NCBI GenBank assembly: GCA_009914555.1
Contig: WNDY01000003.1
Span: 62,001 to 126,000 of the forward strand
Direction of reading: 5' to 3'
Source of the DNA: Xylophilus sp.
GTDB lineage: Bacteria; Pseudomonadota; Gammaproteobacteria; Burkholderiales; Burkholderiaceae_C
Length of the DNA: 64,000 nucleotides
Within the stretch, counting starts at the first letter, position 1, and every line of letters begins with the position of its first letter. The notes under the pieces are model-generated. The model was not told where the DNA came from, did not search any database, and saw only the letters and a list, made by a program, of their open reading frames with translations. The translations under genes were made by a program, and so were the position numbers. Of this stretch, positions 30,530 to 40,475 are shown piece by piece.

Positions 30530-30886
30530 ATGCAAGCATCCCATCTCGTCGACGTGGCCCGGCGCATCGCGCCCGCAGCAGCCCTGGCCGCGGCGGCTGT
30601 CGCCCTGACCGGCTGCGTCATTGCGCCCCTGCCGCCGCTGGGCGCCCCGGTCGCCTATGAAGGTTATGCCCCCTACGGCCCGCCGGCGCCGCCATACGAA
30701 GCCGTGGGCGTGGCCCCGTCGCCATTGGAGGTCTGGATCGGCGGCGGCTACATCTGGGACGGCGGCCGCTACGCCTGGCAGCCGGGCCGCTGGGCCGCCC
30801 CGCCGCGCCCGGGCGCCGCCTGGGTGCCCCACCGCTGGCAGCAGGGCCCGCGCGGCTGGCAGCGTCAGGGCGGCCACTGGCGCTGA
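30530..30886 (+). CDS. YXWGXW repeat-containing lipoprotein
   Basis: 118 residues. The signal peptide ends in a lipobox LTGC (Cys at about residue 28). The mature part is Pro/Gly/Tyr-rich and ends in repeats such as VWIGGGYIWDGGRYAWQPGRW, PHRWQQGPRGW and GGHWR, the YXWGXW pattern of small envelope proteins found in Burkholderiales. Function unknown; it probably sits on the periplasmic side of a membrane. GGAGACC precedes the ATG. Confidence 0.85.
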   Translation: MQASHLVDVARRIAPAAALAAAAVALTGCVIAPLPPLGAPVAYEGYAPYGPPAPPYEAVGVAPSPLEVWIGGGYIWDGGRYAWQPGRWAAPPRPGAAWVPHRWQQGPRGWQRQGGHWR

Positions 30887-30903
30887 CCGGGGCAGGGGCG
30901 TCT

Positions 30904-31656
30904 TCATTCCCCTTGCGCCGCCGCGGTCGGGGCGGGCCGGGCATGCCTGCGGTGTGCCGGCGTGGCGGCGGCCGCGGGCATGTCGGGCAGCGGCGGCAAC
31001 GGCAGCGCCGCGAGCGCCGAGGCGGCCTCGGCGCCGATGCCGGTCATGCACAGCAGCTGCGCGATGGCCGCCTCCCTGGCGCCTGCGGGCAGCGCGCCGG
31101 TCGTGACCGCGAGCGCCGCGCCGACGATCGCATGGGCGGTGAGCCGCCAGGTCAGCTCCGCATCGGCGACGAAAAAACGTCCGGCCTGCACGGCGTTGCG
31201 CAGGTCGCGGATGGCGAAAGGTCCCATGCGGCGGTACAGCGCATCGGCGATCACCTCGCTGCGGTAGAGCATCTGCTTCCAGCGGCCGTCGGTGGTCGCG
31301 GTGGCGAGCACGGTGTGGATGCCGAAGGCATAGACCTGCGCCGGATCGTCGAAGGTCACGCGCTCGATGCGCAGGGCGAGCTCCACCATCAATTCCTCCA
31401 GCACGGCGACGGCCAGCTCGTCCTTGGACTTGAAGTAGTTGTAGATCGTGCCGGCGCCCAGGTCGGCGCGCTCGGCGATCTCCTGCATCGTGGCCGCATC
31501 GATGCCCTTCTCGCCCATCACGGCGGTGGCCGCGTGGATCAGCGCCTCGCGGTTGCGACGCTGCCTGCGCGCCACGCGGCCCTGCGGCTCGGCCGCCGCC
31601 GCCCCGTGGGTTGTTTTCTCTGCCGCCACTGTTGTCCGTTGCCCTGTTGCTGTCAT
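30904..31656 (-). CDS. TetR-family transcriptional regulator
   Basis: 250 residues with a TetR DNA-binding domain (about 35-80: ALIHAATAVMGEKGIDAATMQEIAERA, AGTIYNYFKSKDEL) and a ligand domain of unrelated sequence. The N-terminal 30 residues and the C-terminal Ala/Pro tail are low-complexity. It is divergent from the aromatic catabolic operon that begins at 31868, and 211 AT-rich bases lie between, so it is the likely repressor of that operon, released by a pathway compound. Confidence 0.92.
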   Translation of the reverse strand: MTATGQRTTVAAEKTTHGAAAAEPQGRVARRQRRNREALIHAATAVMGEKGIDAATMQEIAERADLGAGTIYNYFKSKDELAVAVLEELMVELALRIERVTFDDPAQVYAFGIHTVLATATTDGRWKQMLYRSEVIADALYRRMGPFAIRDLRNAVQAGRFFVADAELTWRLTAHAIVGAALAVTTGALPAGAREAAIAQLLCMTGIGAEAASALAALPLPPLPDMPAAAATPAHRRHARPAPTAAAQGE

Positions 31657-31687
31657 GGGGCCAGTCTAACCGGTGCATGGGTGGATA

Positions 31688-31698
31688 GGGGGTATATA
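31688..31698. repeat. GGGGTATA motif copy in the tetR-monooxygenase gap
   Basis: GGGGGTATATA immediately upstream of the tetR start codon, preceded by GGATA. It sits where a tetR promoter element would be expected. Confidence 0.55.
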
Positions 31699-31811
31699 GA
31701 CAGAGCGCACTATCTAAAATCCCATCCGAGCACTACTGGACGGTGTATATATTCATTGCACGGCGCGCTTATGCACAGGGAACACGAGCCATGTCAAGCA
31801 GTATTTATCAG

Positions 31812-31830
31812 AAATGAACGATATTCATTT
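31812..31830. promoter_or_regulatory. Palindromic operator candidate before the aromatic operon
   Basis: Perfect inverted repeat AAATGAA (31812-31818), centre CGATA, TTCATTT (31824-31830), 37 bases before the monooxygenase ATG. Size and position suit a TetR dimer site overlapping the operon promoter. The surrounding 130 bases are strikingly AT-rich for this genome. Confidence 0.6.
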
Positions 31831-31867
31831 TTGAACAAAATTCGTCTCCATCGCCAAGGAGACACGC

Positions 31868-33505
31868 ATGACCTTTCCCACCCCCCCTGACACCGGCGCC
31901 TTCGACGCCGACGTCACCATCGTCGGCGGCGGCCCGGTCGGCACGATGCTGGCCATCCTGCTGGGCCAGCGCGGCAAGCGCGTGCTGCTGGTCGAGCGCT
32001 GGACCGCGGCCTACGGCCGCCCCCGCGCCGTGACCTACGACCATGAGATTGCGCGCATCCTCGCCACGCTGGGCATCGATTCCGAGAACGACCCGGCCAT
32101 CGGCTACCACGACGAGCTGTACTACTGGCGCAACGCGCAGGGCGAGAACCTGCAGGTCGTCGACTGGCAGAGCATCTCGGCCTCGGGCTGGCGGGTGCGC
32201 TACTGGTTCAACCAGCCGGACCTGGAAGTGCGGCTCACCGGCATCGCCGCCACGCTGCCGGGCGTGACGCAGCTGCGCGGCTGGGAAGGCGTGGAGCCGG
32301 CACAGGACGCGCAGGGCGTGACCCTGGAGCTGCGGCGCAATCCGCAGGAGGCCGGCGCGACCGGCGCGACCCGCACCGTGCGCGCCCGCTTCGTCGTCGG
32401 CGCCGACGGCGCCAACAGCTTCGTGCGCGAGCGTCTCGGCATCGCCAACGAGGACAGGGGCTACTTCTTCGACTGGCTCATCCTCGACATGATCCCGAAG
32501 ACGCCCTACGAGACGATCCGGCCGCACCAGCCCGCGCAGTGGCAGCTGTGCGACCCGCGCCGCCCCACGACCATCGTGCCTGGCGGGCCGGGCCGCCGGC
32601 GCTGGGAGTTCATGGTGCTGCCCGGCGAATCGGTGGAGGAGATTCAGACCCCCGAGAACGCCTGGAAGCTGCTCGCTCCCTGGGGCCTCACGCCCGACAA
32701 CGCCGAGCTGGAGCGCAGCGCCGTCTACCGCTTCCAGGCCCGCTGGGCGAAGACGTGGAACCAGGGCCGCTGTGCCATCGCGGGCGATGCCGCGCACCTG
32801 ATGCCGCCCTTCGCGGGCGAGGGCATGTGCGCCGGGCTGCGCGACGCGCTGGCGCTCGGCTGGCGGTTGAACGGCATCCTCGCAGGCCGGCTCGGCCAGG
32901 AGGTGCTGGGCAGCTACACCACCGAACGCCTGGCGCACGCCAGGCACTACATCGACTTCAGCCAGGAGCTGGGCAAGATCATCTGCATCGCCGACGAGCG
33001 CGAGGCCGCCGAGCGCGACGCGCGCATGAAAGCCGACCTCGCCGCGCGCGGCCACCGGCCGGTGCCGACCGACGTCTGCCAGCTCGGCCCCGGCATCTGG
33101 AGCGCCGACGCGCCGCACGCGGGCGAGCTTTCGGCCCAGGGCATCGTGGAGGCCAACGGCCGGCGCGACCGCTTCGACCAGGCCGTGGGTTACGGCTGGA
33201 TCGTGCTCGCGCTCGACGCCGACCCGGCCGAGGCGCTCACCGCCGGGCAGCACGCGCAGTTCGCGCGGCTCGAAGGGCGGCTGGTGCGCATCGGCTCGGC
33301 GGGGCGGCCGGGTGACGCGATCGACGTGAACGGCACCTATGCCCGCTGGCTCGGCCGCATCGATGCGCGCTACGTGCTGCTGCGCCCCGACTTCTACGTG
33401 GCCGCCACGGCCAACAGCCCGCAGGTGTTCCGGCAACGCTTCGACGAGGTGCTGGTGCGGCTGCATCTGCGGCACGACGAAACAGCGCAGGCCCTGGCCG
33501 CCTGA
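31868..33505 (+). CDS. FAD-dependent aromatic monooxygenase (MhpA-like)
   Basis: 545 residues. VTIVGGGPVGTMLAILLGQRGKRVLLVER is the FAD dinucleotide fold; RFVVGADGANSFVRE is the middle DG motif; IAGDAAHLMPPFAGEGMCAGLRDA is the second FAD/phosphate motif. The order fits the 3-(3-hydroxyphenyl)propionate hydroxylase (MhpA) group of flavoprotein hydroxylases, which take NADH and O2 and add an ortho hydroxyl to a phenol. Given a hydroxyquinol dioxygenase in the same operon, the product is probably hydroxyquinol or a precursor, from resorcinol or a substituted resorcinol; substrate is inferred. The ATG follows AAGGAGACACGC. Confidence 0.9.
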   Translation: MTFPTPPDTGAFDADVTIVGGGPVGTMLAILLGQRGKRVLLVERWTAAYGRPRAVTYDHEIARILATLGIDSENDPAIGYHDELYYWRNAQGENLQVVDWQSISASGWRVRYWFNQPDLEVRLTGIAATLPGVTQLRGWEGVEPAQDAQGVTLELRRNPQEAGATGATRTVRARFVVGADGANSFVRERLGIANEDRGYFFDWLILDMIPKTPYETIRPHQPAQWQLCDPRRPTTIVPGGPGRRRWEFMVLPGESVEEIQTPENAWKLLAPWGLTPDNAELERSAVYRFQARWAKTWNQGRCAIAGDAAHLMPPFAGEGMCAGLRDALALGWRLNGILAGRLGQEVLGSYTTERLAHARHYIDFSQELGKIICIADEREAAERDARMKADLAARGHRPVPTDVCQLGPGIWSADAPHAGELSAQGIVEANGRRDRFDQAVGYGWIVLALDADPAEALTAGQHAQFARLEGRLVRIGSAGRPGDAIDVNGTYARWLGRIDARYVLLRPDFYVAATANSPQVFRQRFDEVLVRLHLRHDETAQALAA

Positions 33506-33604
33506 ACCACCGCGCCGCGCCCGGCAGGCGTCGAAAGCGCACGCGGCTCGCGAGAGGCCGCGCGCAGCCGGGCGAAAGCCAACAAAACCAAGGAGACAAG
33601 CGAA

Positions 33605-34552
33605 ATGGATTTCGAGGAGTATAGCTATCAGCCATTTGAAAAACAATGGCTATGGACGATTACCCAAAGGGGTATAGGTAGGGCGACGGCTTTCTGCGCC
33701 GCGCTCGCGGCATCCGCCGCCTTCGCCGACGGCCACTATGCGCCGGGCGTCGAAGGCGTGCAGGCGGCCAGCGTGCCGCCGCCGGGGCTTTATTACGTGG
33801 GCTACGTCGTCAACTACGGCATCGACAGCTTCCGCGCGCCGGGCTCGCGCGACAAGCTGCCCGGCAACAACAGCGGCACCGTCTCGGTGCTGGCCAACCG
33901 CTTCGTCTGGATCTCGCAGACGAAGCTGCTGGGCGCGGACTACGGCGCCGAAGCCATCGTGCCCCTGCAGCGCACCTCGCTCACCGTCCAGGCCGCGAAT
34001 GTGGCCGACAGCCGCTCGGGCGTGGCCGACATCTATCTTGGCCCGCTCGTGCTCGGCTGGCACGGCCCGCAGTGGGACGCGGTGGCGGGCGCGGGCGTGT
34101 GGCTCGACAACGGCAGCACGAACGATTCGGCCTCGCCGGGCAAGGGCTACAAGTCGCTCATGCTCACGGGCGGGGGCACGTGGCACTTCGACGCCGCGAA
34201 GACGCTTTCGCTCTCGGCCCTGCTGCGCTGGGAGCGCCACGGCCGCAACGACGCGGGCGTGCGGCCGGGCAGCCAGGCGAGCCTTGAATGGGGCCTGGGC
34301 AAGGCCATCGGCGGCATGCCGCTCGTGGCCGGCCTCGTGGGCTACAGCCAGTGGCAGACCAGCAGCGACAGCGGCGCGGGCGCGGCGCTGCAGAAGGCGT
34401 TCAAGCACGCCGTCGGCGGCGAACTGACCTGGCCCGCCGCGCCGGGCCTCGTGTTCAAGGGCGCGCTGTACCGCGAGTGGCGCGCGCAGGGCGGTTCGAG
34501 CGCGCAGCCGCAGGGCACCCTCGCGCGGCTCACGCTCATCAAGGCGTTCTAG
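33605..34552 (+). CDS. SphA-like outer-membrane transport protein of an aromatic pathway
   Basis: 315 residues. The mature sequence (HYAPGVEGVQAASVPPPGLYYVGYVVNYG, followed by alternating beta strands and a C-terminal TLIKAF ending in Phe) matches the phenol meta-degradation/SphA family of outer-membrane barrels, thought to let hydrophobic aromatics pass. The start at 33605 has an excellent AAGGAGA ribosome site, but the first 20 or so residues derive from an AT-rich palindromic element, so the signal peptide (from about residue 28, TAFCAALAASAAFA) is displaced from the N-terminus. Confidence 0.8.
   Translation: MDFEEYSYQPFEKQWLWTITQRGIGRATAFCAALAASAAFADGHYAPGVEGVQAASVPPPGLYYVGYVVNYGIDSFRAPGSRDKLPGNNSGTVSVLANRFVWISQTKLLGADYGAEAIVPLQRTSLTVQAANVADSRSGVADIYLGPLVLGWHGPQWDAVAGAGVWLDNGSTNDSASPGKGYKSLMLTGGGTWHFDAAKTLSLSALLRWERHGRNDAGVRPGSQASLEWGLGKAIGGMPLVAGLVGYSQWQTSSDSGAGAALQKAFKHAVGGELTWPAAPGLVFKGALYREWRAQGGSSAQPQGTLARLTLIKAF
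33621..33676. repeat. AT-rich palindromic element plus GGGGTATA motif in the SphA gene start
   Basis: ATAGCTAT (33621-33628), then AGCCATT (33630-33636) and AATGGCT (33645-33651) around an eight-base loop, then GGGGTATA at 33669-33676. AT-rich hairpins of this style occur between genes in Comamonadaceae. Here it is translated as part of the N-terminal extension. Confidence 0.55.
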
Positions 34553-34568
34553 AGAAAGCACACACACC

Positions 34569-35627
34569 ATGACGGCATCGTTCATCTACGGCATTTCGCC
34601 CGCGCGCATCGTGTTCGGGCCGGGCAGTTGGGCGCGCGTGGGCGAGGAGGTGGCGCGGCTCGGCCTGCGCCGCGCGCTCGTGCTTTCCACGCCGTACCAG
34701 CAGGCCGATGCCGAGGCGCTGGCCGCGCGTTTGGGTGAGCGCGCCGCGGGTGTGTTCGCGCGGGCCGCCATGCACACGCCGACGGAGGTGACGCAGCAAG
34801 CGCTGGCCGCCTACGAAGCGGCGGGCGCGGACGGCGTGGTCGCGCTCGGCGGCGGCTCCGCCATCGGCCTGGGCAAGGCCATCGCCTGGCGCAACGACGC
34901 GCCGCAGGTCGTCATTCCCATCACCTACGCAGGTTCGGAAGTCACGCCCATCCTGGGGCAGACCGAGGACGGCGTGAAGACCACCGTGCGCGACCCGAAG
35001 ATCCTCCCCGAGGTGGTGATCTACGACCCCGAACTCACGCTCGGCCTGCCGGTGGCGATGAGCGTGACCAGCGGGCTCAACGCGATGGCGCACGCGGTGG
35101 AGGCCGTCTACGCGCAGGACCGCAACCCGGTCTCCTCGCTGCTGGCCGTGGAGGGCGTGCGCGCGTTGCGCGACGCGCTGCCGGCCATCACGGCCGCGCC
35201 GCGCAACGCGCAGGTGCGCGGGCAGGCGCTCTACGGCTCCTGGCTCTGCGGCACGGTGCTCGGCACGGTCGGCATGGCGCTGCACCACAAGCTCTGCCAC
35301 ACGCTCGGCGGCAGCTTCGACCTGCCGCATGCCGAGACCCACGCCGTGGTGCTGCCGCACGCGGCGGCCTACAACGCGCAGGCCGCAGCCGCGCAACTGC
35401 GGCCGCTGGCCGGCCTGTTCGGCGGCGACCTCGGCGGCGGCCTTTACGACTTCGCCCGGTCGCTGGGCGCGCCGCAGTCGCTGCGCGAACTCGGCCTGAA
35501 TGGGGCACAACTCGACCGCGCGGCCAACCTCGCCGTGCGCAACCCCTACTGGAACCCGCGCCCCGTTGAGCGCGGCGCCGTGCGCGCGCTGCTCCAGCGC
35601 GCGTGGGAGGGCGCCCGCCCGCAGTAG
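34569..35627 (+). CDS. Maleylacetate reductase
   Basis: 352 residues, iron-containing alcohol dehydrogenase fold: RIVFGPGSWARVGEEVARL, VALGGGSAIGLGKAIA as nucleotide loop, PITYAGSEVTPILGQTEDGVK, and HHKLCHTLGGSFDLPHAETH with histidines of the metal/active site. These features are characteristic of maleylacetate reductases, which reduce maleylacetate to 3-oxoadipate with NADH. It is the last pathway step encoded here; the 3-oxoadipate to succinyl-CoA steps must be elsewhere. ATG at 34569, 16 bases after the SphA stop. Confidence 0.93.
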   Translation: MTASFIYGISPARIVFGPGSWARVGEEVARLGLRRALVLSTPYQQADAEALAARLGERAAGVFARAAMHTPTEVTQQALAAYEAAGADGVVALGGGSAIGLGKAIAWRNDAPQVVIPITYAGSEVTPILGQTEDGVKTTVRDPKILPEVVIYDPELTLGLPVAMSVTSGLNAMAHAVEAVYAQDRNPVSSLLAVEGVRALRDALPAITAAPRNAQVRGQALYGSWLCGTVLGTVGMALHHKLCHTLGGSFDLPHAETHAVVLPHAAAYNAQAAAAQLRPLAGLFGGDLGGGLYDFARSLGAPQSLRELGLNGAQLDRAANLAVRNPYWNPRPVERGAVRALLQRAWEGARPQ

Positions 35628-35671
35628 CGCCTACCGGCCACGATCCGACAACGACGCAAGGAGACAAGACC

Positions 35672-36925
35672 ATGATCGACAGACGGCAACTGCTCGGCAC
35701 CGCCGCGGGCACGCTCGCCCTTCCTGCATTCGCCCAGAAGCGCCCGGTGCGCATCGGCTACGTGAGCCCGCAGTCTGGGCCGCTTTCTGCCTTCTCCGAG
35801 GCCGACAAGTACGTCACCGCCCAGTTCCGCAAGGCGGCAGCCGCCAAGGGCCTGTCGGTGGACGTGGTCGTGAAGGACAGCCAGTCCAGCCCCAACCGCG
35901 CCGCCGACGTGGCGCGCGAGCTGATCGTGCGCGACAAAGTGCACCTGATCCTCGTGGCCTCCACGCCCGAGACGACCAACCCCGTCTGCACCATCGCCGA
36001 GGCCGAGGAGGTGCCCGTCATCTCCTCCGTCGCGCCCTGGCAGCCCTGGTTCGTCGGCCAGCAGGGCAACCCCGGCAACCCGGCATCGTGGGCGCCGTTC
36101 GACTGGGTCTACCACTTCTTCTGGGGGCTGGAGGACAACGTGGCCGTGTTCCTCAACCTCTGGAAGAACGTGGCCGGCAACAAGAGCGTGGGCGCGCTCT
36201 GGCCCAACGACGGCGACGGCAACGCCTGGGCCGGCAGCGCCGGCCTGCCCGGCCCGGCCAAGACCGCGGGCTACCGGCTGACCGACCCGGGGCGCTACCA
36301 GAACCTGTCGGACGACTTCTCGGCGCAGATCAACGCCTTCAAGAAAAACGACGTCGAGATCATCACCGGCATCCCGATCCCGCCCGACTTCACCACCTTC
36401 TGGACGCAGGCGAGCCAGCAGGGCCTGCGGCCGAAGCTCGTGTCCATCGCCAAGGCGCTGCTGTTCCCCGAGAGCGTGGCGGCGCTCGGCAGGCTCGGCC
36501 ACAACCTCACCTGCGAGGTGTACTGGGCGCCGCAGTTTCCCTTCACCTCCTCGCTCACGGGCGAAAGCTGCGCCGAACTGGCCGCCGACTTCACCCGGGC
36601 GGCCGGGCGCGCGTGGACGCAGCCCGTGGGCTTCACGCATGCCCTGTTCGAGGTGGCGGCGGACGTGGTCCGGCGCGCGAGCGACCCGACCCGGCGCCCC
36701 GCGCTGGCCGAAGCCATCGCCGCGACGAAGCTCGACACGGTGGTCGGCAACATTCGCTGGGGCCGGGACAACGTGCCGCCCTTCGCCCGCAAGAACGTGG
36801 CCAAGACGCCGCTCGTGGGCGGCCAGTGGCGGCGCAAGGCCGACGGCAGGTTCGACCTCGTGATCGTCGAGAACGGCAACTCGCCGAACATCCCGCTGGG
36901 CGGCACGCTGGAGTTGCTGCGGTGA
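35672..36925 (+). CDS. Branched-chain-type ABC substrate-binding protein of the aromatic operon
   Basis: 417 residues with a signal peptide (MIDRRQLLGTAAGTLALPAFA). VRIGYVSPQSGPLSAFSEADKYV is typical of LivJ/LivK-type receptors for amides, amino acids and aromatic acids. The remaining transporter genes (two ATPases, two permeases) follow in order. AAGGAGACAAGACC precedes the ATG at 35672. Its context predicts an aromatic ligand rather than an amino acid. Confidence 0.93.
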   Translation: MIDRRQLLGTAAGTLALPAFAQKRPVRIGYVSPQSGPLSAFSEADKYVTAQFRKAAAAKGLSVDVVVKDSQSSPNRAADVARELIVRDKVHLILVASTPETTNPVCTIAEAEEVPVISSVAPWQPWFVGQQGNPGNPASWAPFDWVYHFFWGLEDNVAVFLNLWKNVAGNKSVGALWPNDGDGNAWAGSAGLPGPAKTAGYRLTDPGRYQNLSDDFSAQINAFKKNDVEIITGIPIPPDFTTFWTQASQQGLRPKLVSIAKALLFPESVAALGRLGHNLTCEVYWAPQFPFTSSLTGESCAELAADFTRAAGRAWTQPVGFTHALFEVAADVVRRASDPTRRPALAEAIAATKLDTVVGNIRWGRDNVPPFARKNVAKTPLVGGQWRRKADGRFDLVIVENGNSPNIPLGGTLELLR

Positions 36926-36932
36926 TGGTGCA

Positions 36933-36992
36933 GGGGTATATACCAAAAGCGGCCGTAAACGGCGCACAACAAGATTGTAAGGCGGGGGGTAT
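36933..36992. repeat. Two GGGGTAT copies in the gap before the first transporter ATPase
   Basis: GGGGTATATACC at 36933-36944 contains the 10-base palindrome GGTATATACC; a second copy, GGGGGGTATG at 36984-36993, provides the ATG of the ATPase gene and part of its ribosome site. Confidence 0.55.
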
Positions 36993-37721
36993 GCTCGCCG
37001 CGCCAGAACCCCTGCTGAGCTTGCGCGCCGTCTCGCGCTCCTTCGGCGCCCTCAAGGTCACCGACGGCGTGAGCTTCGACCTGGCCCCTGGCGAGGCGCT
37101 GGGCATCATCGGGCCGAACGGCGCAGGCAAGTCCACGCTGTTCAGCCTGATCGCGGGCAACCTGCGCCCCGACGCGGGCGCCGTGCGCTTCGCCGGCGGG
37201 GACGTGACAGCCGACTCGCCCATGCGGCGCTGTGCGGCGGGCATCGGCCGCTCGTTCCAGATACCGCAGCCCTTCGGCGGCCTGAGCGTGTACGAGAACC
37301 TGCTCGTGGCCGCGCAGTTCGGCGGCGGCCTGCGCGGGCCGCAGGCCGCCGTCCACTGTCTGGACATCCTGGAGCGCACCGGCCTGGCCGGCGTGCGCGA
37401 CCAGGCCGCGGGCGCGCTGCCGCTGCTGCGGCGCAAGCGGCTCGAACTCGCGCGGGCGCTGGCGACCTCGCCGCGCCTCCTGCTGCTCGACGAGATCGCC
37501 GGCGGCCTGACCGAGGCCGAATGCGGCGAGCTCGTGGAGACCATCCGCGCGATCCACGCGGGCGGAGTGGCCATCGTCTGGATCGAGCACGTGCTGCACG
37601 CGCTCAACGCGGTGGTGCAGCGGCTCATCGTGCTCAGCTTCGGCCGCGTGCTCATGGACGGCCACCCCGACGACGTGATGGCCTCGCCCGCGGTGCGCGA
37701 GGTGTATCTGGGGATCGAGGC

Positions 37722-37725
<4 letters not shown>
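36991..37725 (+). CDS. Branched-chain-type ABC transporter ATPase, LivG type
   Basis: 244 residues from ATG 36991; an in-frame ATG at 36925 overlapping the previous stop would add 22 residues read through a GGGGTATA element and is judged less likely. Motifs: GPNGAGKST, a LivG-like GIGRSFQIPQPFGGLSV, Walker B LLLLDEIAGGLTEAE, and EHVLHAL. The classic LSGG signature is replaced by AGALPLLRRKRLE, where LivG proteins usually have LSYGxQRRLE. This degeneration in the signature loop is odd and could affect activity. Confidence 0.85.
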
Positions 37726-38500
<775 letters not shown>

Positions 38501-38504
<4 letters not shown>

Positions 38505-39364
38505 ACCTGCTCGACACCCTGGCCCAGGGCATCCTGCTCGGCGGGCTCTACACGCTGTTCGCCGCGGGGCTGAGCCTCGTCTTCAGCGTGATGCGGCTGG
38601 TCAACCTCGCACACGGCGACCTGATCGTGCTGGCGGCCTACCTGATCCTGGGTCTCTCATCGGGGCTCGGACTGCACCCGTTCGCGGCCGTGCTGCTGGC
38701 CGCGCCGCTGATGTTCGGCGCGGGCTGGCTGCTGCAGACCCACGTGTTCAACCGCGTGCTCGGAGCCGACCTGCTGCCGCCGCTGCTGGTGAGCTTCGGC
38801 CTGTCCATCGTGATCCAGAACGCGCTGCTCGAAGGCTTCTCGGCCGACAGCCGCAAGCTCGCCGCCGGGCAGGTGGAGGCCGCGTCGATTCCGCTGGGCG
38901 GCCTCGCGGTCGGCGTCGTGCCGCTGCTCACCCTGGCGACGGCGGTGGCGGTGATCCTCGCGCTCAACGCGCTCTTCTACCGCACCGCGCTGGGCCGCGC
39001 GCTGCGCGCCACTTTCGACGACCCGGTCACGGCCGGCCTCATGGGCATCCGCCCGCGCCGCGTGTTCGCCATCGCCACCGGGCTCGCGCTCGCCGTGGCC
39101 GCGATCGCCGCGCTCTACCTTGGCGTGCGGGCCAATTTCGACCCGTCGATCGACCCGGCTCGGCTGCTCTACGCCTTCGAGGCCGTGATCATCGGCGGGC
39201 TCGGCAGCCTCTGGGGCACGCTGGCCGGCGGCATCGTGATCGGCCTGGCCCAGGCGGCGGGCGCCGCCGTCAATCCCGAGTGGCAAGTGCTGGCCGGGCA
39301 CTTGGCCTTCGTCGCCGTCCTGCTGGTGCGCCCGCGCGGCCTGTTCCCCCGTGCCCACGACTGA
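38501..39364 (+). CDS. Branched-chain-type ABC transporter permease, LivH type
   Basis: 287 residues, about eight hydrophobic segments. LAQGILLGGLYTLFAAGLSLVFSVMRLVNLAHGD is the LivH signature, and AFEAVIIGGLGSLWGTLAGG is the conserved C-terminal loop. Forms the membrane pore with the LivM-type protein. Start overlaps the LivF stop by four bases (ATGA). Confidence 0.92.
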
Positions 39365-39374
39365 GGCAGCATCC

Positions 39375-40475
39375 ATGGCTTTTTTCACCGACACGCAATC
39401 GAAAAAGAAGGCGCGCCGCACGGCCGCCGCCCTGGCACCGGCCGCCGCGCTAGTGCTGCTGCTGGCCGTGCCGGCTATCGGCCCGCGCGCGCTGGTGCAG
39501 GACCTGTTCATGGTGCTGACGCTGCTGGTGCTCGCGCTCAACTGGAACCTGCTCGCCGGCTTCGCCGGGCTGGTCTCGGTCGGCCAGCAGGCGTTCGTGG
39601 GCGTGGGCGCCTACACGCTGTTCGCGGCCGTGATCCTCGGCGGCTGGGACCCGCTGGCCGGCATCCTCGCGGCCGGCGCGGCGGCCATGCTGTGCGCGGT
39701 GCCGATGGCGTTCTTCGCCTTCCGGCTGCACGGGGCGTACTTCGCCATCGGCACCTGGGTCGCCGCCGAGATCGCGCGGCTGGCGCTGGCGCAGTGGAAG
39801 GCGCTCGGCGGCGGCACCGGCACCTCGCTGCCCAAGGGCGCGGTGAACGCGATGGCCGGCGTGCAGGCCGTCAAGGGCTGGCTCGGCATCGGCAGCGCTG
39901 CCGCCGCCGACGCGCTGGCCTACTGGCTCGCGCTGCTGCTGGCCGCGGCCACGCTGGCGGCGAGCTACGCCTTCCTGCGCTCGCGCCCCGGCCTGGGCCT
40001 GCAGGCGGTGCGCGACAACCCGGAGGCCGCGCGCTCGGTGGGCGTGGACCCGCTGCGGCTGAAGGCCCAGGTGTTCCTGCTCACGGCCTTCGGCACCGGC
40101 GTGTGCGGCGCACTGCTGTTCCTCCAGATCACCCGGGTGACGCCGGAGACGGCCTTCTCGGTGGTCCACTGGACGGCCTTCGTCATCTTCGTCGTGGTGA
40201 TCGGCGGCATCGGCACGCTGCCTGGCCCGATCGTCGGCGTGGCCGTCTTCTATGCGCTGCAGCGGCTGCTGTCGGACTACGGCACGGCCTATCTCATCGT
40301 GCTGGGCGCGGTCGGCATCGCCACCATGCTGTTCGCGCGGCGGGGGCTCTGGGGCCTGCTGTGCGACCGCACTGGTATCGAGCTACTGCCGCTGCGCCAG
40401 CGCCCGCCCGCCCCGCCCGCGGCGCGTACCCCTTTGCCCAAGGAGAACACCACCCATGACCCGATTCTTCACTGA
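39375..40475 (+). CDS. Branched-chain-type ABC transporter permease, LivM type
   Basis: 366 residues, nine or ten hydrophobic segments. LNWNLLAGFAGLVSVGQQAFVGVGAYT and RSRPGLGLQAVRDNPEAARSVGVD are LivM hallmarks. ATG 39375 is chosen; a GTG at 39351 overlapping LivH by 14 bases would add eight residues. The C-terminus overlaps the dioxygenase start by 20 bases, so transporter and dioxygenase are on one message. Confidence 0.9.
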   Translation: MAFFTDTQSKKKARRTAAALAPAAALVLLLAVPAIGPRALVQDLFMVLTLLVLALNWNLLAGFAGLVSVGQQAFVGVGAYTLFAAVILGGWDPLAGILAAGAAAMLCAVPMAFFAFRLHGAYFAIGTWVAAEIARLALAQWKALGGGTGTSLPKGAVNAMAGVQAVKGWLGIGSAAAADALAYWLALLLAAATLAASYAFLRSRPGLGLQAVRDNPEAARSVGVDPLRLKAQVFLLTAFGTGVCGALLFLQITRVTPETAFSVVHWTAFVIFVVVIGGIGTLPGPIVGVAVFYALQRLLSDYGTAYLIVLGAVGIATMLFARRGLWGLLCDRTGIELLPLRQRPPAPPAARTPLPKENTTHDPILH

